A DNA stretch of 64,000 bases, taken from the NCBI GenBank assembly GCA_033964015.1, contig CM066914.1, positions 13,321,831 through 13,385,830 on the forward strand. Reading direction: 5' to 3'. Origin of the DNA: Scolanthus callimorphus (Eukaryota > Cnidaria > Anthozoa > Actiniaria > Edwardsiidae). Under the pieces are notes generated by a model. The model saw only the letters and a list, made by a program, of their open reading frames with translations, searched no databases and had not been told where the DNA came from. Shown here piece by piece: positions 11,051-24,200 of this stretch; positions within the stretch are counted from its first letter, which is position 1; every line of letters begins with the position of its first letter. The position numbers and the translations under genes are program-made.

Positions 11051-13091
11051 GTAGGTCGCCAATGTTGTATATTATTGAGTTCAAACGAATAGAAAAGCCC
11101 GTCAAATTGGCATATTTTATCATTTTTTTTACCACGCCACGTGACCAGACGTAGGCATTTTGTAGCTACAATGTTTCTTTTTAGTTTCTGCATTGTTGTG
11201 AACCATTACAAGCGGCAAAACTTCAAAGAAAGTAAAGTTATTCATTGTGGAATACGACACTAAATCGCTACCAAAACTCGCGAGGCTAAACTTCAAAGAA
11301 AGTAAAGTTATTCATTGTGTTTGTGTGTGGAATTGGCCACTTGCACTAACTACCTCTTAACGATGTTTTGTCAAAATCAATTCCAGAAACACAAAGAACC
11401 AATTGATATTAGCCAGAAATTGAAGATTCAGCTTCAAACCTCTAACCTGGTGCAAATGGCAGCGAGTTGAATTTTCAAGATTTTATCCAGAATGTATAAA
11501 GTACTAGCTGATGCCCGTGAAAAATTCACGGAGTGTAAGGGGGAAATTTACTAAAAGTGTTCTCTGTTTAAAAAAAACGGGGAAAAAAATCACAATGGCC
11601 ATATGGATGTGGGGAGGGGTTCATGATTTCCCCCTTCCATAAACTGCTGGATTTACATTACTAATAACCTCCCATCAGCATGAGTACCCGTCCCACCATG
11701 CCGAAATAAATGAAGTGAGCCAAAAAGGATTTTTTTTGCACTGGTCTCCCTGCTTGGGTTGACAAAATCACGCGTGTGTCAGTCTCTCAAATCGGTCAAA
11801 GAACCCGTGAAAATCGAAAGCGCAATTTGACTTCGGAATTGTTTGTATGTTTATCATATCTCAGCGAGGGGAGAGAAGAAACAGGTCAAGTAAAAATGGT
11901 CTAAGGACTAATAATTTTTTTTAGTTTATATTATTTATATTTTTCGGCTTTATCCCTCGCTTAAAAAATTGCTTGAATTAGAACTTAGGCCAAAGTGAAT
12001 CTTTTCCAACAAAAACATGCCCACTGGAGGGATTTCCCCTTCTCTTCGGGACTGTGTCCTTCGTTTTGCGATAGAGCCGTCAGGATTTATACTTAGAGAA
12101 TATTATTCATGACTTTCACGGACTTTGTTTTGTAAATGTGTCATTTCGACTTAGCATGACTTAGCGCGTGCTCCGAGGGAAGCAATGTAGTGTGTGCGTT
12201 TGTTGAAACTTGAATGAAAATTTTTCTCAGCTCAAATCTTTCAAGTTAGAATTATCCCTGCACATTCCTGTAAGTAATCTGTAGGAGAACCATTTAGGTT
12301 TGAATGTCAATGGTGCTTTCGGCTGCGCGAACCGAGTTCTTTTTTAGTTTCTGTGGGAGAATTCAACATGGCGGCGATGGCGGCTTTGCCCCTCGCTTAA
12401 GAAATCGCTTGAATTAGAACTTAGCGCGAGGTGAATCTTTTCCAACAAAAATACGCTCATGGTCCAGATTTCCACCTTCCCTTCGGATTTGCGAACTTCT
12501 TTTGGCGGCACAGCTTCAGGGCTGAGCGGAGCGAGTGTCGACACGATTTTCCTTACGGTATTAATATATAGATATTTATTATAGAAACACCAATGAAATA
12601 CCAGGTGATCTCCCGCGCGAAAACTTGATATCTTCACGTGAAAATATCATGTTATTTTCACATGTGAAAATATCACACTTGCCTTTGCTGAATGCTCGCC
12701 TTATAAGCTTAACTCAAATAAAATTTGAATTTGGTATTGATGTTTATATAATAAACAGAACATTACATGGCTGCGCGGAGATACAAATTTTATCTTCTCG
12801 TGTTAAAAATTTATCTCACTCGTTCGCTTCAACACTCGAAGATAAAATTTTGTATCTCTGCGCGGCCATGTAATATCCTCTATGTATTGTATTTGGGTCA
12901 TGTGACCCAGTTAGTGCAAGTGGCCTATTCAACACTAACTCACTACCACGCGACAAATTTAAATTTCAACTGAATGGGCTCAAAATTTATAATTTGTTGA
13001 ATTGCTAGGGTGGACTAGATTTATTTCTGTTGGAGTATGCCTAGTAATTTTGCTCATAAAATTTGTGTGACCTCTAACACACATAGCACCC
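11051..13091. other. Noncoding stretch with short direct repeats and a palindrome
   Basis: No convincing gene. A 32-bp segment (AAACTTCAAAGAAAGTAAAG...) recurs at about 11218 and 11287. A block of about 105 bp at 11945-12050 recurs as 12385-12486 with roughly 20% differences. A palindrome, TCACGTGAAAATATCA and its partner, lies at 12630-12680. Confidence 0.5.
12762..12874. mobile_element. Fold-back MITE, 113 bp
   Basis: Inverted repeats of about 45 bp start ATTACATGGCTGCGCGGAGA on the left and pair with the right end at 12830-12874. Short loop, noncoding. Confidence 0.7.
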
Positions 13092-13764
13092 TTAAGGTAT
13101 GAGTATACCTTTGCGCGAGGGATGTCAAATTTTTTGCGAAAAAAATTACTGTCGCGTCAATATTTACACTACAAGGGCCATTTATATATCGTTTTAAAGC
13201 TTATAGACCGGCCTTACTTACTAAATGGTATATTTCTATGCAGCGTTACTTTGATGGATCGTTTTCGTCGCTTTATGCTTCAAAGGAAAAGTACCAATTT
13301 TGCTTTTTAAGAGCTCCTGCCACTTCCAGTTAATGTTAAAAGCTCCAGATTTCCGCAAAATGTATTCCTTAGAGGGCGATCTGAAAAAAGGTGTGTGGGA
13401 TTATTGATATTTTACGTATTTGTGGAAATATCACGTAAAACAGGTTGAAAATCGATATTTTTGGCAATGTTAACACAAAAATTAGCATAAAATATGTTTT
13501 GAAAGGAAAATCAAAAATCCCGCACACCTTTTTTTAGAACGCCTTCTAAAGAATAGATTTTGCTTAAATTTGGAGCTGTGCAATTTAATTGGAAGAAGCT
13601 GGAACTTTTTAAAGAAAGTCGGTACTTTTTTCTTTAGACCTAGAAAAATATATGTTCATGTACAATATAATGAAAACAAAATTACTCATCAGATAGACCA
13701 ACCTTTGTCACATGATACGAATTTTTTTACCGCGACACACCTCAAAGGTATACTCATACCTTAA
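13092..13764. mobile_element. TTAA-flanked fold-back element, 673 bp
   Basis: TTAA at both ends encloses inverted termini (TTAAGGTATGAGTATACCTT on the left, its complement on the right). Further inward pairing exists between 13375-13410 and 13515-13550. Length and design match the 6226-6929 element, although the sequences differ. Probable piggyBac-type non-autonomous element. Confidence 0.75.
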
Positions 13765-16345
13765 CTGTTCATAACTTTTGCCAGGAGGCTTATTCAAACC
13801 GAAAAGTCATGTGAGGGTCTCGACTGAGAATCGAGATGCGAGGTGCTCAAATCCGAGCTCAAAAGGTTGTCCTAGCTAAATTTTTGGTAAATTTTCCCTG
13901 GGATTTCTCACCGGTCATACCAAAAAATTTTGGTAAATGGAAAGCACCCCAGGCCTGTTCAACTATCATAGGATTTTTGTTGCAGTAAAACATACAGGCC
14001 TTCGTATAGGTCGGTACATTGTCATGCAACTTTGATAAATGATTTTTAAAGGATGAGCTACATTTAAAATCTGAACACATTACTAGAAACAGCAGATTTA
14101 CATTAGTAAAATTCCCAAGTTTGAGAGTAATAGGTTAAAATCTAGGGAAAATATAGTCATGAGAAAAATAATAATTACCTCATTAAATTTTATCTTTGCC
14201 ATTGTTTTATCTGTTGCCTCAAAACTTGGCAGGGTTACAAATTCTAGTTACCGGTAGGTGCTTTCCAGATAATACAACCTCGCCCTTGACAAATCTCAGT
14301 ATCATGTTCAACATCGTCCAATATTTTAGTTATTTGCTGGTAGGAAATAAAACTGTCACCTCCTACAAGACAAAATTTGTGACCCTCACCTAAATATTGT
14401 CCCAAAAAAGACAAAGCGAGAAACCCATCAGGGCTTGAATTGTGTCCAACATTTTGGGCTTGGTGACAAAAAAATTGGCTACTGGTATACCAGTCAATAT
14501 AATTTTAAATGGTTGTAAAAAGAAATTATGACTAATGGTGACTAGTTTCTACAACCTAGGCATAGGCAAGCAACAAGGTAAACAAGTTTTACTCCTTGGA
14601 CTGTGATTCTCTTACTGTGTACACCCTGGTTCTCTGCTTCTATCCCAAATTTGTATGCAAGACCTGAAGTGATTCAGTTGAACAAACATAACACAACTCA
14701 AATTAAATGTTTTCTAACCATATCGTATATCCTTTAATTTCATATATGTTTGCTGCTTCATAAAGTGTATGCACAATTTCTCCCATTAATAACTGGCAAA
14801 AATTGGCTTGTGATTAACTTTCTTTGTTATTTAGGCCGTGGGTGGCAGAAAGAATAAAAACGAAATTTAAATTCAACTATTTGCCGTTCATTCATAACTG
14901 GCGTCTTTTGAGTTTCAGAATTTTTCCGAAATAAAAACACAAATAAAACTTGAAATCTCATATTCAAGCGCGGGAGTAGTATGCTTGGCCTAGCGCTAGC
15001 GTTCTCTCTGCGGGAAGCTGATTGCCTTTATTAGATTTCAGTTGTTGTTACTAATTTGTTAATTAACTCTCAAACAGAAAACGTTTCTAAATGGCGGGTT
15101 TGTGTTATCTTATTCATTTTGTGATTTTCATTGTGATTACCTATTTCCACTTCTAACTTCAATAATCACGAAAAACTTTATATGTTGAAATCCGATATGT
15201 TCTCACCACCCAACGCAAATTTGTTCCCTTTTGACATCTTGTTTTATTTGATGCTAGCAGGAAGAGTGAGGGCAAAGGGCAGCTTGAAAAAAGCCATATT
15301 TCCAGCGGGGTTCAAATTGGACGCTTCATTTCTCAGCTTGAACAACCACCATAGCAGCGGAAGAGGCAGATAGTCATTCTGTGAATCACCAAAAGATCCC
15401 GCCCCCACTTTCACTAAAATATGTTTTAGTTTTGGGCTGAAAAAGGTTTTATCCTTATAAATGTAGTGATGTCGATAATTTTTAAAGAACATTTAATTAC
15501 TGAAAAAATGCCGTTTTCTGGGCCATCCTTGTAGCAGGCTTGTTGGTTGCGATTTAGCCTGTGAACCGTATATCGTCACGCATAACGGTACTTCACGTTC
15601 ACGCACACGTTCACTTTACGTCACGCTCGGAGACGCGTGACTTTTCTGGCCAATAGGATCCATCGGTGTTCGAGGAAGCCATTTAGTGTTTTGAAACGCG
15701 ACACCCATTACCTGCCGGAATGGGAAAAATGCATGCATTTAACTTGGTGTCAAAATTGAATACAACCGTGGACAAATCATAATAGCGGTGTAGCCCTTTT
15801 ATCTGTTTATAGATACATTTTCTAAATAAATCTTGGCGGGGGAAATATCTACCGTAAAACGCGTGAAATGGCAAGGTGACTTTTTCCGGCCTTTTCTTCG
15901 TGAGTTCCGTTTTCATTTTATTCCATTTCGTGTACTTTTCAGATGGAGGGTCCGCCTTCGAACACACCCATTAAGAATTCTCGCTTTTTATTCGGAAAGC
16001 GCGCAAAGATCAAGAAGTCGGTCCAGGTACCAGAAGAAAAGGTGGCAAATTATCAGGGAGAACAAACGAGCAATTGAAAGAAATTACCCCCTTTTTGTTT
16101 TCCACTCAGCTGACTTGTCATTGCTCAAGCCACCTGCTTTGCGCGCTCCGATTGGTCCGCCGTTTGTTGACATTTGAGAAAGCCACTTGACTGTCACATG
16201 ACATGCGAAGCGTTCTACCAAAATACAGAGATTCGAAGAAAATATATGAAACTGAAGAGTGATCGGAGAGCTTTTTGATCGAACTCAGTATGTTTTGGAA
16301 TATTACGTGACGGCTGTGGGATTTTTCTGAAGAGGGCTCGGTGCG
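13765..16345. other. Intergenic region upstream of the MAP3K
   Basis: No assured gene. The last 800 bp become more CpG-rich, consistent with a promoter for the plus-strand kinase gene. An open reading at 15943-16075 (+) begins directly after a good acceptor and is the only coding-like piece. A GC-richer segment with repeated CACG motifs lies at 15570-15640. Confidence 0.4.
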
Positions 16346-16420
16346 ATGGGAGATCGAGGGGAGAGAATGAATATTGAAGTGAATACGTTGAGTGGGAATG
16401 CTAAGGCGATGGCAACATAA
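16346..16420 (+). promoter_or_regulatory. Upstream ORF in the MAP3K leader
   Basis: ATG at 16346 opens 24 codons ([18 protein letters not shown]...) ending at TAA 16418-16420. It overlaps the first in-frame ATG of the kinase reading (16392) in another frame. If transcribed as drawn, ribosomes would have to leak past it or reinitiate at the ATG at 16425, so it may restrain kinase synthesis. This is inferred from sequence only. Confidence 0.45.
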
Positions 16421-18220
16421 CAAGATGAATATAAATGGGAAGCGAGAAAATGGGATTGTGTGCGAGATCAAAGATCACAACTCTTCCGTAGATTCCATGG
16501 ACGGCAAAATAAATGGGTTTCTTCAAAAGCCTGAAGTCTGTGGCGAAGGTTTATCGACCACAAGTCCTGAAAACGAAAAACGTTCGGAAGACGAAGTAAC
16601 AACACGGAGACCGAGACCGAAACACACACCTCAACTCTTGGTGGAATTATTCAGGGATTGCTTGGCTGCCTTCGTCCCGTTTGGAGCCTTATAGGAAAAG
16701 GAAAAAGGGATGAGAAGAGTGACTCGTGGGTCATTCCATTTGAGGAAATTCACGAACTGCAATGGTTGGGTTCGGGAGCGCAGGGAGCGGTGTTCCTGGG
16801 AGTCTTTGCGGAAGAACAAGTGGCAGTGAAAAAAGTACGACACGAGAACGACACAGATATCAAACACTTGCAAAGCCTCGATCACCCAAATATTATACGT
16901 TTCAAGTAAGTAAAAAACAAAGATTTAACAATAATCTTAGTGATAAAATATCTGTGCTGATTTACTACGTTTTATCTAAAGTGGTATGACAGCGTTCCGT
17001 GACAGGTTTGTATATGTTATACTCTGATGTTTTGTGAAGTCAACTTTAATTCTTGTGGCCGTATTTTTCTCAACAAAGCACCACCAACTCGAGAGAAAAT
17101 CAGTGTCAAATGTATGCTTTGTGGGTTATATTTTGAACATGACAACAAACAAGAGCTGGCTTAATAGAACATGGCCTGGCAAATCTCCATTGTCAAAGTT
17201 TATTACCAAAATCTCAATACGTTTCGGTTGTACGAATTAAATATAGAATCCGGTTCGCGCGAAATGTCAAGAAGTCTCGAGGAATAGTACGAACCTTTCA
17301 ACTAATAAATCAAGTAGATTTAGAATCTGAAACATGTTAAGTTTTTTCTGAAGCAATATAATATTATGGATATTTTTTCTACGTGCTAATTTACGACCCA
17401 ATGGAGTTGAGCTTATTATCCCCTCGTTAAAGGACAGAAGATTACTTGTGACTAAATATTATTGGCCTTGCAACATGTATGACGAAGGTTTCCTTGTCTC
17501 CGAGAGGCCAATATTTTCAAATAATTCATCATCATTGTAAATACAAACATGTATTTTCGTGCAGTTTTGCTATAAAAGGAATTACTCAGTTGTACGACAG
17601 GGAGGGTTTTTTTTGAAGTGTGGGTGAAAAACATAAATAAGTGAAAAATGGGAATTGCGACCATTGCGCGGTGTTTTCATGTCGGAATTTCCCGTCAACT
17701 CCTAGTGCAGTATCTTTGTTTTTTAATGTGAGAAAAAATATTGAATATAGCTTTCCCATTTTGAAAGTGTAAGAATGAATTTTTATAAAACAAAATACAA
17801 AAATAAGTAAAAAGTAGGAATCAGCATTGTTTTCCAAATTAGATTTATCATCATGAGAAAGTGAAAAAATGTTCTTCTTACTGCAACAAATATTGTGTAT
17901 CTAGATATTTAATATTAAAGTATTATAACCTTTTAGTGATTTTGTATAATATAATTACGATGCTGATTTACAGGTTTCAAGAAAGACAGCCAGCCTTAAA
18001 GCGTATGATCCTATATCTGGCGAATTAGTTCTAGGCTTTTTTTGTGTTTTTAATGAGTTTCCATTAAGATGATTGGCAATTCAAAGAACATGATATTTAA
18101 TTACTAAATAACATTATCATAGATGAAATGGATCGTGACACACTAGATGGGATACTGTTTCAAAATGTCTAACATAGTGCATTATAGAAGTTATGTATGA
18201 GTCAATTCCAGCGCTGACCA

Positions 18221-18254
<34 letters not shown>

Positions 18255-21200
18255 GCAACCCCTGGGATTTTGGTCATTTCTAAAAATAAAACTGAAAATT
18301 CCCCGCCCCCGGGCTAGCAAAAATGCAAAATACCCCACGGCGGGGAACACAAAAAGCGGAAAAATGCCCCACCCCCGGGACGAGAAAAAGACGGTAAGAT
18401 TCCATCGACTCTGCGGGACAAAGCTTCACAACAAAAACTTCAACTCTATTTATACTGTCCGAGCAGTTATAATTCGTTTCAGTAAATGTACTTTAGTTTT
18501 CTCGTCTTTGAACGAGTTCCCATTTCACTGAAAGTGAGACAAAATATAAAAAAAGAAGTGAAACTAAGGTATTAGTACTACAATATCGGTAGATATTCCT
18601 AGTTCGCCGTTGTAGCCATTTCTGCAAATTGTCTCCGGAATCTCTCAATGCGAAATTTACTTTTATTCTATTTGCAGAGCAACTATTTCACAGTTATGTT
18701 ACTTGTGACTTTTTGCAAAATTGGAACTCTTTTATAGTGTCAATTCATTTTTATGTTTTTCCACTGAGACGAAATTGCGAAATCTGTTTCTTCTCTATAG
18801 CAGACGTTAACTGCGAAATGTGCAAATGTGTCTTCCCCAAACGTGGTGTATACGGGCTATGCTCTGCATTATATTTTATGTGGCGTTATTTTCTGTAACT
18901 GGGACTTTGTAACTGCCAAACGATAGTTATTGTAACTGGTGTTGTAGTTCGCAAAACCCGACTCGCTCGAGATGAAAAAAACAAATTTCCCCACCCCCCT
19001 CCCCCGGGGAAAAAACAATTCCCGACCCTGGGGCCAGCAAAATTTTCAAAATTCCCCACCCCAGGGAAGGCAGTGGTGCGCAAATGCCCCACGGTGTCCC
19101 GGGGGGGGATGGTCACCGCTGGAATTGACTGATACATTACTGCACTTAGAATTCAATCAATATGCTCTCCTTCTTTATTTTCTTCCCTCATTTAGGGGTG
19201 TATGTAATCAACCACCAGTGTACTGTGTTGTAATGGAGTATTGCCCATTTGGCCAGTTGTTTGAAGTGCTGCGAGATGGACGTGAAATCACACCTGACTT
19301 GCTTGTTGGCTGGGCAACCCAGATAGCTGATGGCATGCACTACCTGCATGTTAATAAGATCATTCATCGGGACCTCAAATCTCCTAAGTATGCTTTAATC
19401 ATAAATTATATATTGAATTTATATTGATAAATATATTATTTCTGGTATAAGTGCATAAATGTTTAAATTGTAGATATGTTATTCAATAGTCCATGAAAAT
19501 CCTTTTTCAAGGAGCTATATATTAACTCTGATATCACCGCCGTAGCCAGCATACCTTTTACTGAGGCACTTGCCTTAGTAAAAATTTCAAAATTTTATTT
19601 TTTTGTACTGAAAGAACCAGAATGAATTTTTTTTAAACCAGCCTTTACCTTACCCTGCCTCGGTAACAATTTTTTCCTGGCTACGGCGGTGGATATTTGA
19701 GTGATATTTGTTGTCATTCATTCAGAGCAGAATGAACTTCCTACCACATGCTGTTGTACCTGTTAATGGGTACTCATGAAACACTTACCCATGTGTGTTG
19801 TTCTGGCCAATGTCTTTATACAGAAACAAATTTATCAAATTTCCCATACTTCTCACTATTTGGCAGCACCTACATTTTGACTTTTCATCTCACTCTTTTT
19901 TAGCATTCTTGTTTCTTCAAATGACATTCTGAAGATATCAGACTTTGGTACTTGTAAAGAGTTCAATGACAAAAGTGCTAAGATGACGTTTGCGGGCACT
20001 GTTGCCTGGATGGCCCCCGAGGTGATACGTAATGAGCCTTGCTCAGAAAAAGTTGATGTTTGGTAAGATACACTTATGACTATTATTATTTAATAATCTG
20101 TCCAGTGATTGTTGCCAAATAGTCACTGAGATGAAGGCAAGGTGACTTGTACCATATTTACCGTATTTGCCAATAATCACAGAGCTGGAGGTGACTAACT
20201 TACTGTTTATGTATAATGGCTCAAATGGCTCATAAGATTTTTTAGACAAATTTTTTTTGGATTTTTCCACAATCATAACAAAACTTGCGTGCCCACTCAC
20301 AATGATTTCAATGTTATGATCACCTGTAGAAAAAAACTCTTGACCAATCAGCCTGTCGAATTTCTTATAGCCACTTGAGTAATTATACAAAAAGATTTGG
20401 TATTTTTTCTAGCTGATCCATAATATTTATTTCATATTTTACTGCCCATAACAGGTCATTTGGAGTTCTTTTATGGGAGCTTCTAACTGGTGAACTTCCA
20501 TATAAGGTAAATATTATAAGCTCATATCTTAGGGTGTACCTGTTTCCATCATGGGATGCCAAAATTCGAATATCCAATAAAACCCTATACAGTGTATGAG
20601 AAATTTGATCCAGATGTGTGATTCCTTGACATTATGAGTCCATCGAATAAAAAAAAAACATTGTATAGAATAGCTTAAGCAATGTTTAAAACATTATGTC
20701 ACCAAGAGAACTACCATATTGTTTGGAGCAATATTTTTTTACATTTAATTTTTGTCAATTAGGGATCAAAATTGTGAACATATATATATATATATATATT
20801 GCATTAGTTGCCATCGGTTGCCATGCGTTTCACAATATTATTGCACTCCGATTATTTTTACATACCCTGCAATCTGGTTTGTTATCAGGGTGTTGACTCA
20901 TCAGCCATCATTTGGGGTGTTGGCAGTAATAACCTACAACTACCAGTACCCTCCTCATGCCCAGATGGTATACAGCTCCTCATGAAACTTTGCTGGTATG
21001 TTGCCCTAATTTGGTTCAACTTTTTAGATCACGCCTCAAAAATCCAAGATGGTGCCCGATCAGCGAACGGACTGGTTTTCCACAATTTTATTTTTAATCA
21101 ACATTATTCTTGATTTCATGCAGATTGTCATATTTCATTTCACATTTCATAAATAGTACCATATCTATTTTCATTTTCTCTTTTGGCTGTTTTAAGGACT

Positions 21201-24200
21201 GAAAATTTTGGGAGTGAGGGTCATACAGTTATTAAAATCTTCTTTACTGTTGTTGATAGGAACAGCAAACCTAAAAATCGGCCATCTTTTCGTCAAGTGC
21301 TGATGCATATAGAGATAGCAGCAAATGATGTCCTACAAACTGCACCTGATGCTTTCTTGGATCAACAGGTGAAGTCATATACATTTGCATTGAAGTTGTA
21401 TGAAACCATGTAGATGACCATCCTATTCCCTTAGGGAATAACAATTCACTCAAGTGCTATGTCAGATATTCTAAGAATAAAAAATGATAGCCTTATGGAT
21501 GTTAACTTCCCATGCCTTTTTTGCTACCTCTTAGGGTGAAACATTTATTTGAGCAATCCCAATTTCCAATCTTTAAGGGGTATATTTGAAATGGTCCCTG
21601 ATTGCCATCCCCTTTAAGGGGCTGACTCGCCCTACCCACAATGCATTGCTGTATTTTTTTTGCATTATTCATTGTATAAGAAACCCTGACTTGATGCAAA
21701 GGATGCATACTATTACAAGCTTTTCTCATGTTTGTAAGGTAAAATGTGCTAAACTGACAAACAATAAAGGTATCTAAATTGACGGCAAAGCAGTGCATTA
21801 TGGGTAGCCTGAGTCCATTTTAATTTTTCCTGACAATCATCCTAATATGTTTTAGGGGTAGCCACCCCCCCCCCCCCCCCTGAAACACTTTAACATTGTT
21901 TGCATACAAAAATATCCAGGGCAAGTCACATGGATCAATGAGCTGTCAAAAGTTAGAGAGTAATATAAATGTTTAACTAGGTAATGGCAACAGGTTATGT
22001 TAGCAGGGGAATCTTGGATTTCACTAAAATTACATAACCCTACAGCCAGGTCAAACAACCAAACATTTTTTTAGAGGAGCAAAGTAAAAATAGAAATAAT
22101 CATGGATTAGTGAAGTGCATTCCCAGTCATACTTGCTGTGTGCACTGTTTTCAGCTTGCACTGACAAGTCACAGCAAACCAGTTAGCAAAACCTGTATGA
22201 CCACTTGTCTAGCAAAGGCATGCAAATAAGGCAGAAACACACAATGCTACATGATTAGGATACAATGATTAGGAAACAAAAACAAATCACATTTTACCAT
22301 GACAGCATTTTGTCTTGTCTTGAAAAAAGTGTGTCAGTTTGGGAGAAAAATATATGTATAAGCAAGTAATTATTAACTTTATTGGTTTCTCTTATTTTTA
22401 CCCTTTAGATAAGCTGGAGATCTGAGATAAGTGTGGAGTTTGAAAAGATGAAAAATGAAAGTGCAAATTTGCAAAATTTACATCAACTACAGAGACTGGA
22501 TGAAGAGCTGATTCAAAGGCGGAAAGAAGAACTCCGACATGCACGAGATATTCGAATGCATTACGAAGAGAAGCTGGAACGTGCAAACAGCCTTTACCAT
22601 GAACTGAACCTTTGTATGGAACAGCTAGAGATAAGAGAAAAGGAACTTATCAGGTCTGCTGCAACAATATATCGAACATACCCATAGGGGTAGATGGGAG
22701 AGGGTAGATTTGGGTTGGGGAGGGAGCTTCTAATTTTCATGTCTCAACCACATTATGTTGGCATTTCTCCTACTGTCTCCCAGACTGGTTGGTCATGCCT
22801 TCTCTTTTTCATCCTCTTACTACAGTGACAATATCACTGGCATTAAAAAACAGGGAGCTCTTGCATTGGACTCTTTGGGCATATTCATTGTGCAACCATT
22901 GTGCAAAGTATGCAAATCCAACTTTTTCAACTGGTATGGCATCCCTGCTGATTTTAGGGATAAGGCTAACTCTTTCTGGGCAGTAGGGTAGCCGGCAGAG
23001 TTCGTTTGGCTCCAGATGAACACTTTGTCCAAAATGTCTTGGGCGGAGGCGGGGTCATAGCATTCCCGTACCCAGAGCTCCCCGGCTCGTCACCTTGCGG
23101 GGGAGGCTCTGATGGCAGCCATTTGACTGACCATTTCACTGATTGGCTGATTTTGAACATTGTGGTATGCACAGAACGTTATTCCTCCCAACGGCTCATT
23201 CTCGAACCCAGAGCTCCCCGACTCGTCTCCTCAGCGGCATCAATGAGTTACCAGAGGGAACCCATTCTCATACCCAGAGCTCTGGGGACATCCATTTGAG
23301 GGCCGTCGCTGATTGGCTTATTTTGAGCGTTGGAGCATGCGCTGAAAGGTCTTTCTCTCAACAGCTCTGTATTAAATCTCGCGCATGCGTTAGTGGCTGT
23401 CACCAGAGCCTCCCCCGCGAGGTTACGAGCCGGGGAGCTCTGGGTTCGAGAATGGAGGGAACCAACCTTGTCCATGGCCGCCAAATTTCCTTTGCCTATT
23501 GAGAGCCAGAATTTTTTCTCTGTACGTTAAATTATCTTTCTGCATTGCAGGAGAGAACAGCAACTAAGAGTATATGCGAAAAAATCCAAGAAAAATGTCA
23601 TGAAGCCTGAACTGATTTCTCGTGCTACGGCTGTGGAAATCATGCTTGGAAAACAACGCCATTCTGTTGCACTTGCATGGTAGGTTGCTTTATGTCACCG
23701 TACGCTGATTAATCAAACAGAAAAGAGCACGTTTATACTCTATAACTTAAATTCGCCCTCCTTTGTCCTGGATATTTAGTGCACGAGAAGAAAATAACGG
23801 TTTAGCTTGAACTGCTTGCCTAATAGGCAAGTTTTCAGCCCAAGTATTGCAATTGCATATTTTGGAATACCCAAAACAAAGAATCTATTCAACTTAGAAC
23901 TCTTCTGCGTTATAGGGTGTGTACCCCGGAATCCCAGACTGAGACAACTCTAGCCGGTCCCATCTTGGAATTACTGAGATCGCCGACGTTTTGCGACTGC
24001 CCAATTTTATATGAACCATGATTTCGTCTGATATGGCAGTTTTCATATGACTGCCGTCAGTAATTATAAATTACTCGGTAATAAAAATAATAATAATAAT
24101 GATGCGATTGCTTCGGGTTGTGGTTGGTCGAGGGCATGATCGTTGATCCTTCAGCCAATCAGATCGAGTAGAGAAAACAGTTGCTTGAATTACTCTTGAA

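Noticed and set aside
15683..15967. Minus-strand ORF of 94 codons near the MAP3K promoter
   Set aside because: Basic, unlike any known family, no splice context, and it overlaps a better plus-strand candidate.
18193..18531. Proline-run ORF of 112 codons
   Set aside because: Produced by the poly-C tract of the fold-back element in MAP3K intron 1.
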